From: Methanobrevibacter sp. | GTDB taxonomy: Archaea > Methanobacteriota > Methanobacteria > Methanobacteriales > Methanobacteriaceae | Direction of reading: 5' to 3' | NCBI RefSeq assembly: GCF_017409525.1 | Contig: NZ_JAFQSO010000009.1 | Span: 44,086-108,085 of the forward strand | DNA: 64,000 nucleotides | Part shown: positions 17,284 to 25,683 of the stretch, in pieces | Layout: the number at the start of each line of letters is the position of its first letter | How positions within the stretch are numbered: position 1 is the first letter of the stretch | Notes under the pieces: model-generated | Database searches by the model: none | Told to the model about the DNA's origin: nothing | What the model saw: only the letters and a program-made list of their open reading frames with translations | Translations under genes and position numbers: made by a program

Positions 17284-17688
17284 ATGTCTGATGATATAAA
17301 GATTGTAGGATTATTATGTAACTGGTGTTGTTATGGGGGCGCTGATACTGCAGGAACTGCACGTATGCAATACCCTCCCAATGTTAGAATCATTCGTGTG
17401 ATGTGTTCTGGAAGAATTAATCCTTCCATGATTTTTAAAGCATTTGAAGATGGGGCTGATGGAGTATTTGTAGGAGGTTGCCATATTGGTGATTGTCATT
17501 ATGATGCTGGAAACTACAAATGGTCTAGAAGGGCTAAAATTGTTCAGGACATCATTGAAGAATTTGGAATTGAAAAAGAAAGGTTCCGTTTTGAATGGAT
17601 TTCCGCATCCGAAGGTGAAAAATTTCAAAGAACAATGGATGAGTTTCATAATACTCTCTCAAAATTAGGTCCATTAGAATTAGAATAG
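17284..17688 (+). CDS. MvhD/FlpD-like hydrogenase iron-sulfur subunit (Elp-like)
   Basis: A 134-residue protein of the FlpD/MvhD family, which carries a [2Fe-2S] cluster and docks on HdrA. Cysteines are in [18 protein letters not shown] and GGCHIGDCH. In Mvh-Hdr complexes this subunit hands electrons to the bifurcating flavin of HdrA. Here the neighbours are FdhA- and FdhB-like genes rather than mvhGA, so the donor is probably F420H2. An AGGTGG site precedes the ATG. Last gene of the operon; a structured region follows the stop codon. Confidence 0.88.
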   Translation: MSDDIKIVGLLCNWCCYGGADTAGTARMQYPPNVRIIRVMCSGRINPSMIFKAFEDGADGVFVGGCHIGDCHYDAGNYKWSRRAKIVQDIIEEFGIEKERFRFEWISASEGEKFQRTMDEFHNTLSKLGPLELE

Positions 17689-17715
17689 AGTTAAAGAATA
17701 GTCAAGCCATATGAC

Positions 17716-18036
17716 ATTGTAAATAGCTATTGATTTAGCTATTTACAATCACTTGTCGATTGTTTTTCTAATATTAGTGAGATGATCACTAATGTTAGAA
17801 AAATAGTTGAAATAGCGAATATTTTGATTATTTTTCAATTAATTATCTTTATGTTGATAATTCATCATTAGCCGAGCAGTATTGATTGTTGGCATAACCA
17901 GTTGATATTGCTTTTTTTCTCCATCAATGTAGGATAATTAATAAAATAAAAAGAGATTTGTATATTTATATATGGTTTCTTTCACTGTCTACAATAGCTA
18001 TTAAAGCAATCTCCACTCCTCTCTTTAATAGCTATT
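17716..18036 (+). ncRNA. Structured three-hairpin element, copy 1 (after Elp-like operon)
   Basis: Three strong stems lie in order. Stem A pairs ATTGTAAATAGCTA (17716-17729) with TAGCTATTTACAAT (17736-17749). Stem B pairs 17763-17779 with 17787-17803, TTTTTCTAATATTAGTG against CACTAATGTTAGAAAAA with one G-U. Stem C pairs AATAGCTATTAAAG (17993-18006) with CTTTAATAGCTATT (18023-18036) around a pyrimidine-rich loop. A second copy with compensatory changes lies at 18527-18768. No open reading frame is convincing. It could be the 3' end of the operon mRNA or a separate small RNA; no known family is recognised. Confidence 0.55.
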
Positions 18037-18045
18037 AATTTTTAT

Positions 18046-18424
18046 AATGTAATACTATTTAATAAAAAATTATTATATTAAGTAGTATTATTTTTATAAA
18101 AAGTATTACATTTTTAATTATTATTTTTTTAGAGTTTTTTTAATTAAATAAGGTATTTTAATTAATTTTTTTTAAAACACATAAAATTTAAGTTCTTGTC
18201 ATGTTGTCTGATTAGTTTTATTCAATATTTGTTGATTTTACTTATTTTCAGCGGTTTTGCAAATTATTATCTTTTTTTAATTAAGAGCATACAAGTTTTA
18301 TTTTAAAGTATAATTGGTTAATAATTATTTTTTTAATAATATTGGTTATATTGGATAGTTTATTTGGATTTTAACGTTCAATTCAAAGAGTAATACTTTA
18401 ATAAGATTTATATGGTTATTACTA
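18046..18424 (+). repeat. Second copy of the Elp-like operon leader and promoter
   Basis: This stretch duplicates parts of 14291-14666. A 30-bp block at 18081-18110 matches 14321-14350 exactly, and the promoter module at 18387-18424 matches 14629-14666 apart from one internal base before it diverges past TTATTAC. The TATA element TTTATATGG lies at about 18408-18416. No coding sequence follows within reach: the promoter would transcribe straight into hairpin copy 2. The arrangement looks like a tandem duplication that has kept only the control and 3' regions. Confidence 0.65.
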
Positions 18425-18526
18425 TTTACTATTGTATAGATTATCATAATTAATTTGGTTGTGCTTACAAATGTTGTGATAATTAAAATATGTCAAGGCT
18501 CAATAGTAATTAGCCGTATAACTCAA

Positions 18527-18768
18527 GTAAATAGCTATTTAGCTATTTACTCTCTATCTTTCAGGTATCTTTCTAAGATTAGTAAGATGGTTGCTAATGT
18601 TAGAAAGATATTTAAAGATTTATATCTTTCATTGGTCATTTCGTATTTTGAATAGTAATTTAAATACATATCTATGAAGTTGTAAAATAAACACCTACAA
18701 TTATTCATTGGTATGGTAAGGGATAATTAAATCTCTCTTTGATAGTTATTAAAGTTGCTCCTCTACTT
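18527..18768 (+). ncRNA. Structured three-hairpin element, copy 2 (behind its own promoter copy)
   Basis: Stem A: GTAAATAGCT (18527-18536) with AGCTATTTAC (18541-18550). Stem B: 18566-18582 with 18594-18610, TATCTTTCTAAGATTAG against CTAATGTTAGAAAGATA, one mismatch. Stem C: ATAGTTATTAAAG (18732-18744) with CTTTAATAACTAT (18756-18768). Relative to copy 1, stem C changes a C-G pair to U-A and stem B changes a U-A pair to C-G, preserving pairing. A GGATAATTAA motif precedes stem C in both copies. Predicted transcript starts near 18440. The 66-codon frame at 18455-18655 has no visible family features and is not called. Confidence 0.55.
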
Positions 18769-18894
18769 TAATAACTATTTTTTTCGATTCACTTCTTTTA
18801 ATATAACTTAAACTAGACAAGCCTAAGCTATTTTCCAATAAGAGGGTATTTTTGATTATTCTGGAATTTGGTGATGGATAGGTAAAGAGAATAT

Positions 18895-20673
18895 TTAGTC
18901 GGATAAGTAATAATATTCTCCTTTTTCCTTTTGTTCACGGTCCTTGTAACTGTCGAGTTTGTTGACCCTTGGCCTTTTTGTTTCCTTATCTCTTCTGAAT
19001 GTAATATTTAGATTTCCTAAAAATTCATTCATTGCATTTCTCAAATCGGTAGGTTTTGATGCATGGCCGTTCAAACCAGGGGTGCCGTCAAACACCATTG
19101 CCCTGTCGGAAATGTAATCGATGAAGACAATGTCGTGATCAACGATGAGTGAAGCGGCATTCCTGCTTTCAACTAGTTTTCGAATGACTCTTGCGGCAAT
19201 CAGTCTCTGCTCAACATCTAAAAATGCAGTAGGCTCATCAAAAAGATAAATTTCAGCGTCTTTTGCAAGTGTTGCTGCAATGGCCAATCTTTGAAGTTCC
19301 CCTCCACTCAAACCTTTGACAGGTTTGTCCAGCATTTCGTTCAATGTTAGCGGATTCATTATTTCGCTTTCGAATATCTTGCTTCCGAAGCTTGGAGCAT
19401 TCATATATAAAAAGTCGCTCACTGTTCCTTCAAAATTTGTCACGATGTACTGTGGCTTGTAGGCTATTTCAACTTCCTCGTCGACTTCGCCGGTTGTTGG
19501 CTCTTCTGCTCCTGCAAGCATTTTTGCAAATGTGGTCTTACCGATACCGTTTGAGCCGAATGCGGTCACGATTTCATCATAAAATATTTCGCCTTCATCT
19601 GCGCTCAGCTTGAATCCGTCGTAATCCTTGCTTAAATCGGAATAGCTTGCAAGCGAATCTCCTTCATCCTCTGGTGTTGGTGGTCTGATTGTAAATTCAA
19701 TAGGATTTCTTCTAATTCTCACATTTTCTTCAGCTAAAAATCCTTTGATATAGGCATTAATACCTAATCTAACTCCTTTTCTACCGGACACTACACCATA
19801 TCCTCCAGGGGTACCGTATAAAATGTGGATATTATCGGAGAGAGCATCCAAAGTGGCAAGGTCGTGTTCAATAACAAGCACGCTTTTTCCTTCTTCAGCA
19901 AGAGAACGGATTACCTTAACAGCATTCAATCTTTGTGAAACGTCTAACCAGGAGGTAGGTTCGTCAAAGTAGTAAAAGTCACCTTCCCTTAGAACAGTAG
20001 CGGCTATTGCAACCCGTTGTAGCTCACCACCACTTAGGTTTTCCATTTTCCTGTCCAATACATTTTCAAGTTGCAGCTCTTTTGTAACGTAATCGAGCTT
20101 GTCCCTTTCATTTACATTTGTTAGCAAATCTTTTACTTTGCCCTTTACAACTTTTGGAAGCTTGTCCACCATCTGTGGCTTTAGAATAGTTTTGATATTG
20201 CCTTCGGATAAGTCCTGGAAGTATTTTTGAAGAGCAGATCCTTTGTAATATTCAATTACATTGTCCCAATTTTCGGGAGCATTCTCAAAGTCTCCAAAAT
20301 TAGGTATCAGATTGCCGGATAAGATGTTCATTATTGTGGATTTACCAATACCGTTCTGCCCCAGCAGACCTAAAACGGTCCCTTCCTCTAAGGATGGAAG
20401 TCCAAACAGTTCAAATTGGTTTTGTCCGAATCTATGGATTGGCTCACCTGCGGCTTCAGGCAAGTTAATAATTGTAATTGCATCAAATGGGCAGCGATTA
20501 GTACAGATTCCGCACCCTTCACATAATTCCTCTGATATCAACGGCTTTTTTGTATCTTCATCAATCACTATGGTGTCCTCATCCATTCTGACGCCCGGAC
20601 AGTAATTGATGCAAAGATAATCACATTTTTTTGGTTGACATCTGTCCTTGTCTAAAATTGAAATACGAGTCAT
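18895..20673 (-). CDS. ABCE1 (Rli1), ribosome recycling ATPase
   Basis: An essential archaeal and eukaryotic protein that splits ribosomes after termination. The N-terminal ferredoxin-like domain has eight cysteines ([27 protein letters not shown]), followed by two ABC ATPase domains with Walker [13 protein letters not shown] and [11 protein letters not shown], signatures [14 protein letters not shown] in each, and Walker [11 protein letters not shown] and [10 protein letters not shown]. The 592-residue length is usual. The ATG at 20673, with AAGGAGA upstream, is chosen over a frame extending to 20703. Monocistronic, divergent from pth2. Confidence 0.95.
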   Translation of the reverse strand: MTRISILDKDRCQPKKCDYLCINYCPGVRMDEDTIVIDEDTKKPLISEELCEGCGICTNRCPFDAITIINLPEAAGEPIHRFGQNQFELFGLPSLEEGTVLGLLGQNGIGKSTIMNILSGNLIPNFGDFENAPENWDNVIEYYKGSALQKYFQDLSEGNIKTILKPQMVDKLPKVVKGKVKDLLTNVNERDKLDYVTKELQLENVLDRKMENLSGGELQRVAIAATVLREGDFYYFDEPTSWLDVSQRLNAVKVIRSLAEEGKSVLVIEHDLATLDALSDNIHILYGTPGGYGVVSGRKGVRLGINAYIKGFLAEENVRIRRNPIEFTIRPPTPEDEGDSLASYSDLSKDYDGFKLSADEGEIFYDEIVTAFGSNGIGKTTFAKMLAGAEEPTTGEVDEEVEIAYKPQYIVTNFEGTVSDFLYMNAPSFGSKIFESEIMNPLTLNEMLDKPVKGLSGGELQRLAIAATLAKDAEIYLFDEPTAFLDVEQRLIAARVIRKLVESRNAASLIVDHDIVFIDYISDRAMVFDGTPGLNGHASKPTDLRNAMNEFLGNLNITFRRDKETKRPRVNKLDSYKDREQKEKGEYYYLSD

Positions 20674-20782
20674 TATAATCTCCTTAAAAATATAATCATA
20701 CATAATTCTGTCATTTCTATTTAATTAAATTATGTTTTCAAAAAACTTTTAAATTCCGAATTAGATATTAAATAATGATATT

Positions 20783-21121
20783 ATGAAACAAGCAATGATT
20801 GTCAGAACAGATTTAAAAATGCGCAAGGGAAAAATTGCCGCTCAATGTTGCCATGGTTCAATTGGTTCATATAAGAAATCACCGGCTGATAAGATTAGAA
20901 AATGGGAAAATGAGGCTTATGCTAAAGTAGTTCTAAAAGTTCAAACCAAAGAGGAATTGATTGAGCTTAAAAAATTAGCCGATGAAAAGGGCATAGTCAA
21001 TTATTTGGTAGTTGACGCTGGAAGGACCCAGATACCTACATCAAGCATTACAGTTTTGGCACTCGGTCCAGATGAAGATGAAATAATCGATGAAGTGACT
21101 GGGGATTTGAAACTTTTATAG
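20783..21121 (+). CDS. pth2: Peptidyl-tRNA hydrolase, Pth2 type
   Basis: Releases tRNA from prematurely dropped peptidyl-tRNA. Pth2 features are complete in 112 residues: MKQAMIVRTDLKMRKGKIAAQCCHG with the basic KxxRKGKIAAQ block, the WENEAYAKVVLKV segment, and the C-terminal VDAGRTQIPTSSITVLALGP. Archaeal-type enzyme, unrelated to bacterial Pth. Adjacent to ABCE1 (divergent), a second translation-rescue factor, and upstream of the methanofuran kinase gene with a 45-bp gap. Confidence 0.94.
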   Translation: MKQAMIVRTDLKMRKGKIAAQCCHGSIGSYKKSPADKIRKWENEAYAKVVLKVQTKEELIELKKLADEKGIVNYLVVDAGRTQIPTSSITVLALGPDEDEIIDEVTGDLKLL

Positions 21122-21166
21122 TTGAAGTATTAATTTAATCATAGTTATTTTTAATTAAACAAGGTC

Positions 21167-21835
21167 GTGATTGTTATCATAAAACAGGTTGTTAAAATCG
21201 GAGGAAGTCTGTTTCCAGATCATGCAATAAAATTGGCAAATAATCTAAAGGGCACTGATTCATGCATAATTCTGGGAGGTGGCGAGTTTGCAAATCTTAT
21301 CCGTAAATACGATGATGAGCAGGACTTTTCTGAAGAGGCTAATCACTGGACAGCCATCGATTGCATGGATATAATGGCTAAACTTGTCAATGATAAAGTT
21401 GATTCTGCAAGATTGGTCTATTCGATTGATGATGCCAATGAGATATCTGATGAGGGGTTAACTCCAATATTTATAGTTTCTAATTTTTTAAAGATTGAAG
21501 ACCCATTTGAATGTTCTTGGGAGGTTACTTCAGATTCGATTGCAGCGTATGTTGCACACCTTCTTAATGCAAACCTTTTAATAGTAACAGATGTAAATGG
21601 TATATATACCCAAGAACCGAAAGAGCCTGGTTCAACATTCATAAGTAAAATCGATGCAACAAAATTACTAACTTTTCAAGAGTCATCGGTTGATGTAATG
21701 TTACCTCGCCTTTTATTAAAGTTCGGGGCTAATTGTTATGTTGTAAACGGAAAACATCCCGAAAGGGTTTTATCTCTTATAGATGATAATGTAAATGATT
21801 ATGATTTCGATTACACACAAATAATAGGTGATTGA
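21167..21835 (+). CDS. mfnE: MfnE-like kinase of methanofuran biosynthesis (amino acid kinase family)
   Basis: A 222-residue amino acid kinase family protein matching the archaeal group that includes MfnE, which phosphorylates 5-(aminomethyl)-3-furanmethanol phosphate for methanofuran synthesis. Landmarks: VVKIGGSLFPDHAI at the N-terminus, SCIILGGGEFANLIRKYD, LLIVTDVNGIYTQEP and GANCYVVNG near the end. The start is uncertain: a GTG at 21167 with AAGG only 2 bp upstream; translation may begin a few codons later. Two bases separate its stop from a zinc-ribbon gene. Confidence 0.75.
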   Translation: MIVIIKQVVKIGGSLFPDHAIKLANNLKGTDSCIILGGGEFANLIRKYDDEQDFSEEANHWTAIDCMDIMAKLVNDKVDSARLVYSIDDANEISDEGLTPIFIVSNFLKIEDPFECSWEVTSDSIAAYVAHLLNANLLIVTDVNGIYTQEPKEPGSTFISKIDATKLLTFQESSVDVMLPRLLLKFGANCYVVNGKHPERVLSLIDDNVNDYDFDYTQIIGD

Positions 21836-21837
21836 AA

Positions 21838-21999
21838 ATGAAAACTGTAGAATGTATTTCATGCAAACAAGAAATTCCATTGACTGGACCTTTTGTCGAA
21901 TTCGAATGTCCAGAATGTGGAGCAAAAATAGCAAGATGTGAAAAATGTCGTACCTTTGGTCACGCTTACAAATGCGAATGCGGATTTGAAGGACCATAA
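21838..21999 (+). CDS. Small zinc-ribbon protein
   Basis: A 53-residue protein with four CxxC-like pairs: CISC near residue 6, CPEC near 24, CEKC near 34 and CEC near 47. This is the two-zinc-finger small protein widely kept in archaea (HVO_2753-like). Function not established; RNA- or protein-binding is likely from the fold. The ATG overlaps the region just after the mfnE stop (TGAAAATG), and the aEF-1 beta gene follows 21 bp later with a GGAGG site, so all three are probably one operon. Confidence 0.8.
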   Translation: MKTVECISCKQEIPLTGPFVEFECPECGAKIARCEKCRTFGHAYKCECGFEGP

Positions 22000-22020
22000 G
22001 TTTAAAATGGAGGAATCAGA

Positions 22021-22293
22021 ATGGGTGAAGTATTAACAACTATGAAAATCATGCCGGACAGTCCGGATGTAGATTTGGAAGCTATCAAATCAACTATTGA
22101 AAGTTCAATGCCTGAAGGAGCAACCCTTCATGACATGCAAGAGGAACCAATCGCTTTTGGTTTAGTTGCAATCATCATTAATTTCATCACTGATGATGGT
22201 GAAGGCGGTTCTGAACCTGTTGAAGAAATGGTTTCAGCTATTGAAGGCGTAGCCAGCATTGAAATTACTGGTGTTGGAAGATTAATGGATTAA
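22021..22293 (+). CDS. ef1b: Translation elongation factor aEF-1 beta
   Basis: The GDP/GTP exchange factor for archaeal EF-1 alpha, 90 residues. The family pattern is clear: GEVLTTMKIMPDSPDVDLE at the N-terminus, EEPIAFGLVAIIINFITDD in the middle, and the terminal SIEITGVGRLMD. A GGAGG site precedes the ATG. Encoded with the zinc-ribbon and mfnE genes; T-rich sequence follows. Confidence 0.95.
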   Translation: MGEVLTTMKIMPDSPDVDLEAIKSTIESSMPEGATLHDMQEEPIAFGLVAIIINFITDDGEGGSEPVEEMVSAIEGVASIEITGVGRLMD

Positions 22294-22408
22294 GTCCGAA
22301 TCTTCTTTTTTAAATTTTAGAGTTATTCTATAACTCTTTTAACTATTTTTTTTATTGCATTCTGTATAATTAATTTTTTCATCGATATGCATATAATATT
22401 ATTATAAA

Positions 22409-22533
22409 TTTAGGTAAACCTAAAAAATTAGAAACATTTATATACTACCTTTGACTACTTAATAATAGTGATAAAAAATTAGGTTTACCTAAATATCTAA
22501 TTTTAATTACTAAAGTTGTTTGGTTTAACCAAA
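22409..22533 (+). promoter_or_regulatory. Two putative iron boxes and TATA before the 37-residue gene
   Basis: Two 16-mers of the form TTTAG-N6-CTAAA flank a promoter: TTTAGGTAAACCTAAA at 22409-22424 and ATTAGGTTTACCTAAA at 22478-22493. Between them, ACATTTATATACT (about 22434-22446) is a good TATA element, so the second box should overlap the transcription start. A looser palindrome, TTTGGTTTAACCAAA, follows at 22519-22533. The same boxes occur before feoB, feoA and hmdC. This region (22294-22682) holds no gene and leaves a leader of roughly 200 bases. Confidence 0.7.
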
Positions 22534-22682
22534 TTACTTAACTCCGATGTTTGCTGAATTAGATGAGATTTCATCTCTAGTTTAGTATGGCATATAACTA
22601 CTCTCATGAAATTAAATATGAAATCCATATTTAATTTCACCTATCTTGAATTCATTTTTTTTTTTAAAATAATGGTGATTTG

Positions 22683-22796
22683 ATGGCAAATGATGTTAAG
22701 AAATCAAAATGTTGTGAGGTCAAAGACCAGTCCAAGGAGAAAAAAAGCATTTTAAAAAAATTATGGTGTTTCTTTTTTGGATGTAATTGCCACTAG
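22683..22796 (+). CDS. 37-residue cysteine-rich small protein
   Basis: A short gene with the sequence pattern KSKCCEVK near residue 7 and a C-terminal WCFFFGCNCH. It has five cysteines in 37 residues, many lysines, and an aromatic run before the final CxCH, so metal binding is plausible. GGTGAT lies 4-9 bases before the ATG. The strongest argument that it is real is the promoter: two putative iron boxes flank the TATA element. No family recognised. It could be a metal chaperone, an iron-sparing regulator peptide or a partner of a transporter. Confidence 0.5.
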   Translation: MANDVKKSKCCEVKDQSKEKKSILKKLWCFFFGCNCH

Positions 22797-22895
22797 TTTT
22801 TTCTTTTTTCAGATGTAGTTCTATTTTAACAATATTTAAGTATTATTAATTAAAGATAAATATATACTTTAAATAAACTAAAGTGGGTAGGAATT

Positions 22896-23615
22896 ATGAA
22901 TAGGACAAGAAAGTTAATTATTATTGTCATAATTGTTGTTCTTATTGGGCTTGTAGCAATGATTGCTGGAGCACTGTTCCTCGGAAGCGATACTGAGCTT
23001 ACTGAGGGCGGTAAAAATATTTTGGTATGTGCTATTGATGAAAGTGAAACAAGGCCTGGAATGGGTGCTTGTGATATGGCTTTCATAGTTCATTTGGAAA
23101 ACGGCACTCTTAAGAATTACACAGCTATTTACCCTGGAGGAATGACTCATCCGAATGCTTCTGAGCCTTCTGAAGCACAATCTCAAGGTGCAGGGTCTAA
23201 TTTATTGCTTCACGATGCATTCTGGGAAGCGGATAACTCCCATTCAATGCAACTTGCAAAGGAAATTGTAGAATATAACACCAACACCAGCATAGATTCT
23301 GTTGTGGCCATTAACACTGAGGCGTTAGATGATGTGCTTGCGGCTGCAGGACCATTGGAAGTGAATGGCTCTACTATGCAGGCTAGCGGTATTGATTTCA
23401 TACGTGAGGAGGATTGGAGTAATGGTGTTTCCAGAGGTGATGCAGTGCTTGAAATAGTTAAAGCTGCAGCCAATGCTGCAAAAGACCCTGAAAAAAAATC
23501 AGCAATGATTAATGCTGCAATTAATCAATACTCTAAAGGAAATATTGTTATGGATGAGCAAGGCGCCTTCGTTAAATTGTTGGCATCAAAAGGAATTGAA
23601 ACCTTTTTCGGTTAA
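22896..23615 (+). CDS. DUF4012 family membrane-anchored protein
   Basis: A 239-residue protein with an N-terminal membrane anchor (KLIIIVIIVVLIGLVAMIAG) and an extracellular domain. The segments ILVCAIDESETRPGMGACDMAFIVHL, AIYPGGMTHP and the later SIDSVVAINTEALDDVLAAAGPL match the DUF4012 group, which is distantly related to LytR-CpsA-Psr proteins. These may handle surface polymers; in pseudomurein-containing archaea this is attractive but unproven. A GGTAGG site precedes the ATG at 22896. Monocistronic, convergent with the secretion genes. Confidence 0.65.
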   Translation: MNRTRKLIIIVIIVVLIGLVAMIAGALFLGSDTELTEGGKNILVCAIDESETRPGMGACDMAFIVHLENGTLKNYTAIYPGGMTHPNASEPSEAQSQGAGSNLLLHDAFWEADNSHSMQLAKEIVEYNTNTSIDSVVAINTEALDDVLAAAGPLEVNGSTMQASGIDFIREEDWSNGVSRGDAVLEIVKAAANAAKDPEKKSAMINAAINQYSKGNIVMDEQGAFVKLLASKGIETFFG

Positions 23616-23633
23616 TTCCTTTCTTTTTTTATT

Positions 23634-24554
23634 TTAAATTGAGGGTTCCAATTTTTTTATAAATATTCCCATGAACATGACAATCATTGGGAAAAACAAT
23701 GAATAGATTACCAATAATAAATTAGATGATATCACATCTCCCATCACTGTCGATCCGGCCATTAACATTATCAGACTAATGACTGGTGCCAAAATAGCTA
23801 TGAATGTGTATATTAATATAAAAGAATTTAGTCTTTGAGAATATTCCTTCAGCTTAATCTGCATCTCGAAAGACATGTCCTTTGCAATTATTTCCAGACT
23901 GTTTGCCAGGCTTCCTCCAACTCTTAGAGTTCCTACAATCTGTTGTATTGCTCGTGTAAGTCCTTCCGATTTTATTCTTTTTGACATTTCAAGCAGTGAA
24001 TCTTCAGTCGATTTTCCGAATTTCACTTCTTCTAAAACCCGTGTTATCTCATTCGAAAAGCTCCCATAGTTCGCATCCCTGATTGTGATTAGCGCATCAT
24101 GAAGTCCTTTTCCGGATTTTAGCTCGATTCCCATATGTCTTAAAGCATAGGGCAGTTCTTGATTTAAATCGGAATAGCTTTTTTGTTGTTTGATTTTTGG
24201 ATAATAAATTAATAGTGTGTAAATCAAAGTAAGGATGGTTAAAAATATTCCAACTAATTCTAAGGGCAATATAAACAGCATTATGATTGATAATGCAATC
24301 AGGATTTTAATAAAAGATTCTTTTAGCATGACAGGCATCAGTTTATCTCTAATCTTATCTATAAAATCATCATTTTTCGATGTCTTTTTTGCTGTTTCAA
24401 AATTTAATTTATTAAATATTTTTGATAAACTTTCATTGTCATCATTCTCCTTTCTTTTAAAAATGTTTTCAAAGGATACATTTTTTAAAAATGAGACTGC
24501 AGAAATCGCAATTCCTCCAACCAATATAAAAAAATTATTTAAAATACGATTCAC
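23634..24554 (-). CDS. Type II secretion / archaeal pilus membrane protein (GspF/TadC-like)
   Basis: A 306-residue polytopic protein of the T2SSF family, the membrane platform of type IV pilus-like and secretion systems. It has an N-terminal hydrophobic segment, a central helical pair around residues 90-115, the conserved cytoplasmic motif [23 protein letters not shown], and C-terminal helices. Its start overlaps the end of the ATPase (CpaF-like) gene by 4 bp, so the two form an operon. Because the ATPase gene is split by an insertion 1 kb upstream, this gene may no longer be expressed or functional. Confidence 0.8.
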   Translation of the reverse strand: MNRILNNFFILVGGIAISAVSFLKNVSFENIFKRKENDDNESLSKIFNKLNFETAKKTSKNDDFIDKIRDKLMPVMLKESFIKILIALSIIMLFILPLELVGIFLTILTLIYTLLIYYPKIKQQKSYSDLNQELPYALRHMGIELKSGKGLHDALITIRDANYGSFSNEITRVLEEVKFGKSTEDSLLEMSKRIKSEGLTRAIQQIVGTLRVGGSLANSLEIIAKDMSFEMQIKLKEYSQRLNSFILIYTFIAILAPVISLIMLMAGSTVMGDVISSNLLLVIYSLFFPMIVMFMGIFIKKLEPSI

Positions 24555-25608
24555 CTCCCTAACAATATTCTATTTAAAACTTTTTCGCTATCTTTGTAAT
24601 ACAAGTCCAGAATATTTTTTACATCATCAACTGAACGAATATTCTGCTGCACCATATGATTTAATACGATTTCTCTGTTTTCGATTTCTTTATGAATCTC
24701 ATTTAGTGAGTTTCCACTTAAATTTGCAATCTGTGATAATGTTTTACTTGATACGCTAACATTTTCTATTCTGTCGGTTTCGGGATTCCATTCAAATATC
24801 TTATTTAATTGCACTACGCCCTCTTCAATTCCAACAACTTCTGCAATCTCACTGATTCTCCTGTAGGAAACTCCTGAGGAGGTGTATATTCTATTTTGCA
24901 TTATTATAAAATCAATGGCTTGAATCATTATTTTTGGAACGGACATGGGTTCATTTGTTAGCCTTGTAATAGTTTCCCTTGCATCATTTGAGTGCAGAGT
25001 TCCAAATCCCGAATGACCAGTATTCAATGCAGTAAAAAGCGTGATTGCTTCTTTGGCTCTCACTTCTCCGACAATTATTCTGTCAGGTCTTTGCCTTAGG
25101 GAGTTTTTAACAAGGTCATTCATTGTCAGCTCTCCCTTGTTTTCAACATTGGCCGGTTTTGTTTCCATACGAATGACATGTTCATGAGGAATTTGCAGTT
25201 CTAATGTGTCTTCAATGGTGATTATTCTCTCTTTTGGATTTATAAAGGCACATAATGCATTCAATGTTGTTGTTTTTCCGGAACTGGTTCCTCCGGAAAT
25301 TATTGCATTTGCGGATTTTACTCCCAATCCGTCGAAACATAACCATAAAAATGCAGCTAGCTCAACGGAAATTGTCTTGGATTTTATTAAGTCAATGATT
25401 GTCAAGGGATCTTTTTTGAATTTTCTGATTGTGAGGGAAGGCCCATCTGCAGATGCAGGGGGTATTGTGGCGTTTATTCTTGATCCGTCATGCAGTCTTC
25501 CATCCAATATTGGTGTTTCTTGGTCGATTCTCCGGTTAATCTGTCTTGCTATTGAATCTATCAAATCCATTAGCTCCTTTTCATCACTGAATTGGATGTT
25601 TGTTTTCA
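24551..25608 (-). pseudogene. 3' part of a CpaF-type secretion ATPase gene, cut by the integrative element
   Basis: Encodes the RecA-like core of a CpaF/TadA secretion ATPase: QTPILDGR-type N-domain end ([21 protein letters not shown]), Walker [16 protein letters not shown], the Asp box [11 protein letters not shown] and Walker [15 protein letters not shown]. The family has some 480 residues; this piece has about 350 and no ribosome binding site or credible start (a TTG only). Joining it to the fragment at 35461-35830 across the 10-bp repeat TTTGTTTTCA restores one frame: the upstream piece ends in MMKTN and this one continues [11 protein letters not shown]. The intact protein would be about 480 residues. 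Confidence 0.9.
25599..25608. repeat. Left attachment site of the integrative element
   Basis: The sequence TTTGTTTTCA occurs here and again at 35451-35460 in the same orientation. The flanks differ on both sides of each copy, so the repeat is exactly 10 bp. Deleting one copy and everything between them reconnects the cpaF reading frame without a shift, which identifies it as the core of the crossover site. Confidence 0.85.
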
Positions 25609-25683
25609 ATATATTTTTTTAAAATTGGATATTGTAATATTTATATACTGAAGGGGATAAACTAGTAGTAGTAGGTGGTATTA

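Noticed and set aside
18455..18655. 66-codon frame between promoter copy 2 and ABCE1
   Set aside because: It crosses hairpins A and B of copy 2, has no family features and no clear ribosome site, and the matching stretch of copy 1 has no comparable frame. Structure conservation explains the sequence better.
17716..18768. Possibility that the hairpin repeats are a CRISPR array or MITE
   Set aside because: Only two copies, about 800 bp apart, with large sequence drift and no constant repeat-spacer unit. No terminal inverted repeats with target duplication were seen.
24551..25609. Reading the cpaF 3' piece as a complete secretion ATPase gene
   Set aside because: It lacks the N-domain and a start signal, and the missing part is at 35461-35830 in matching frame.
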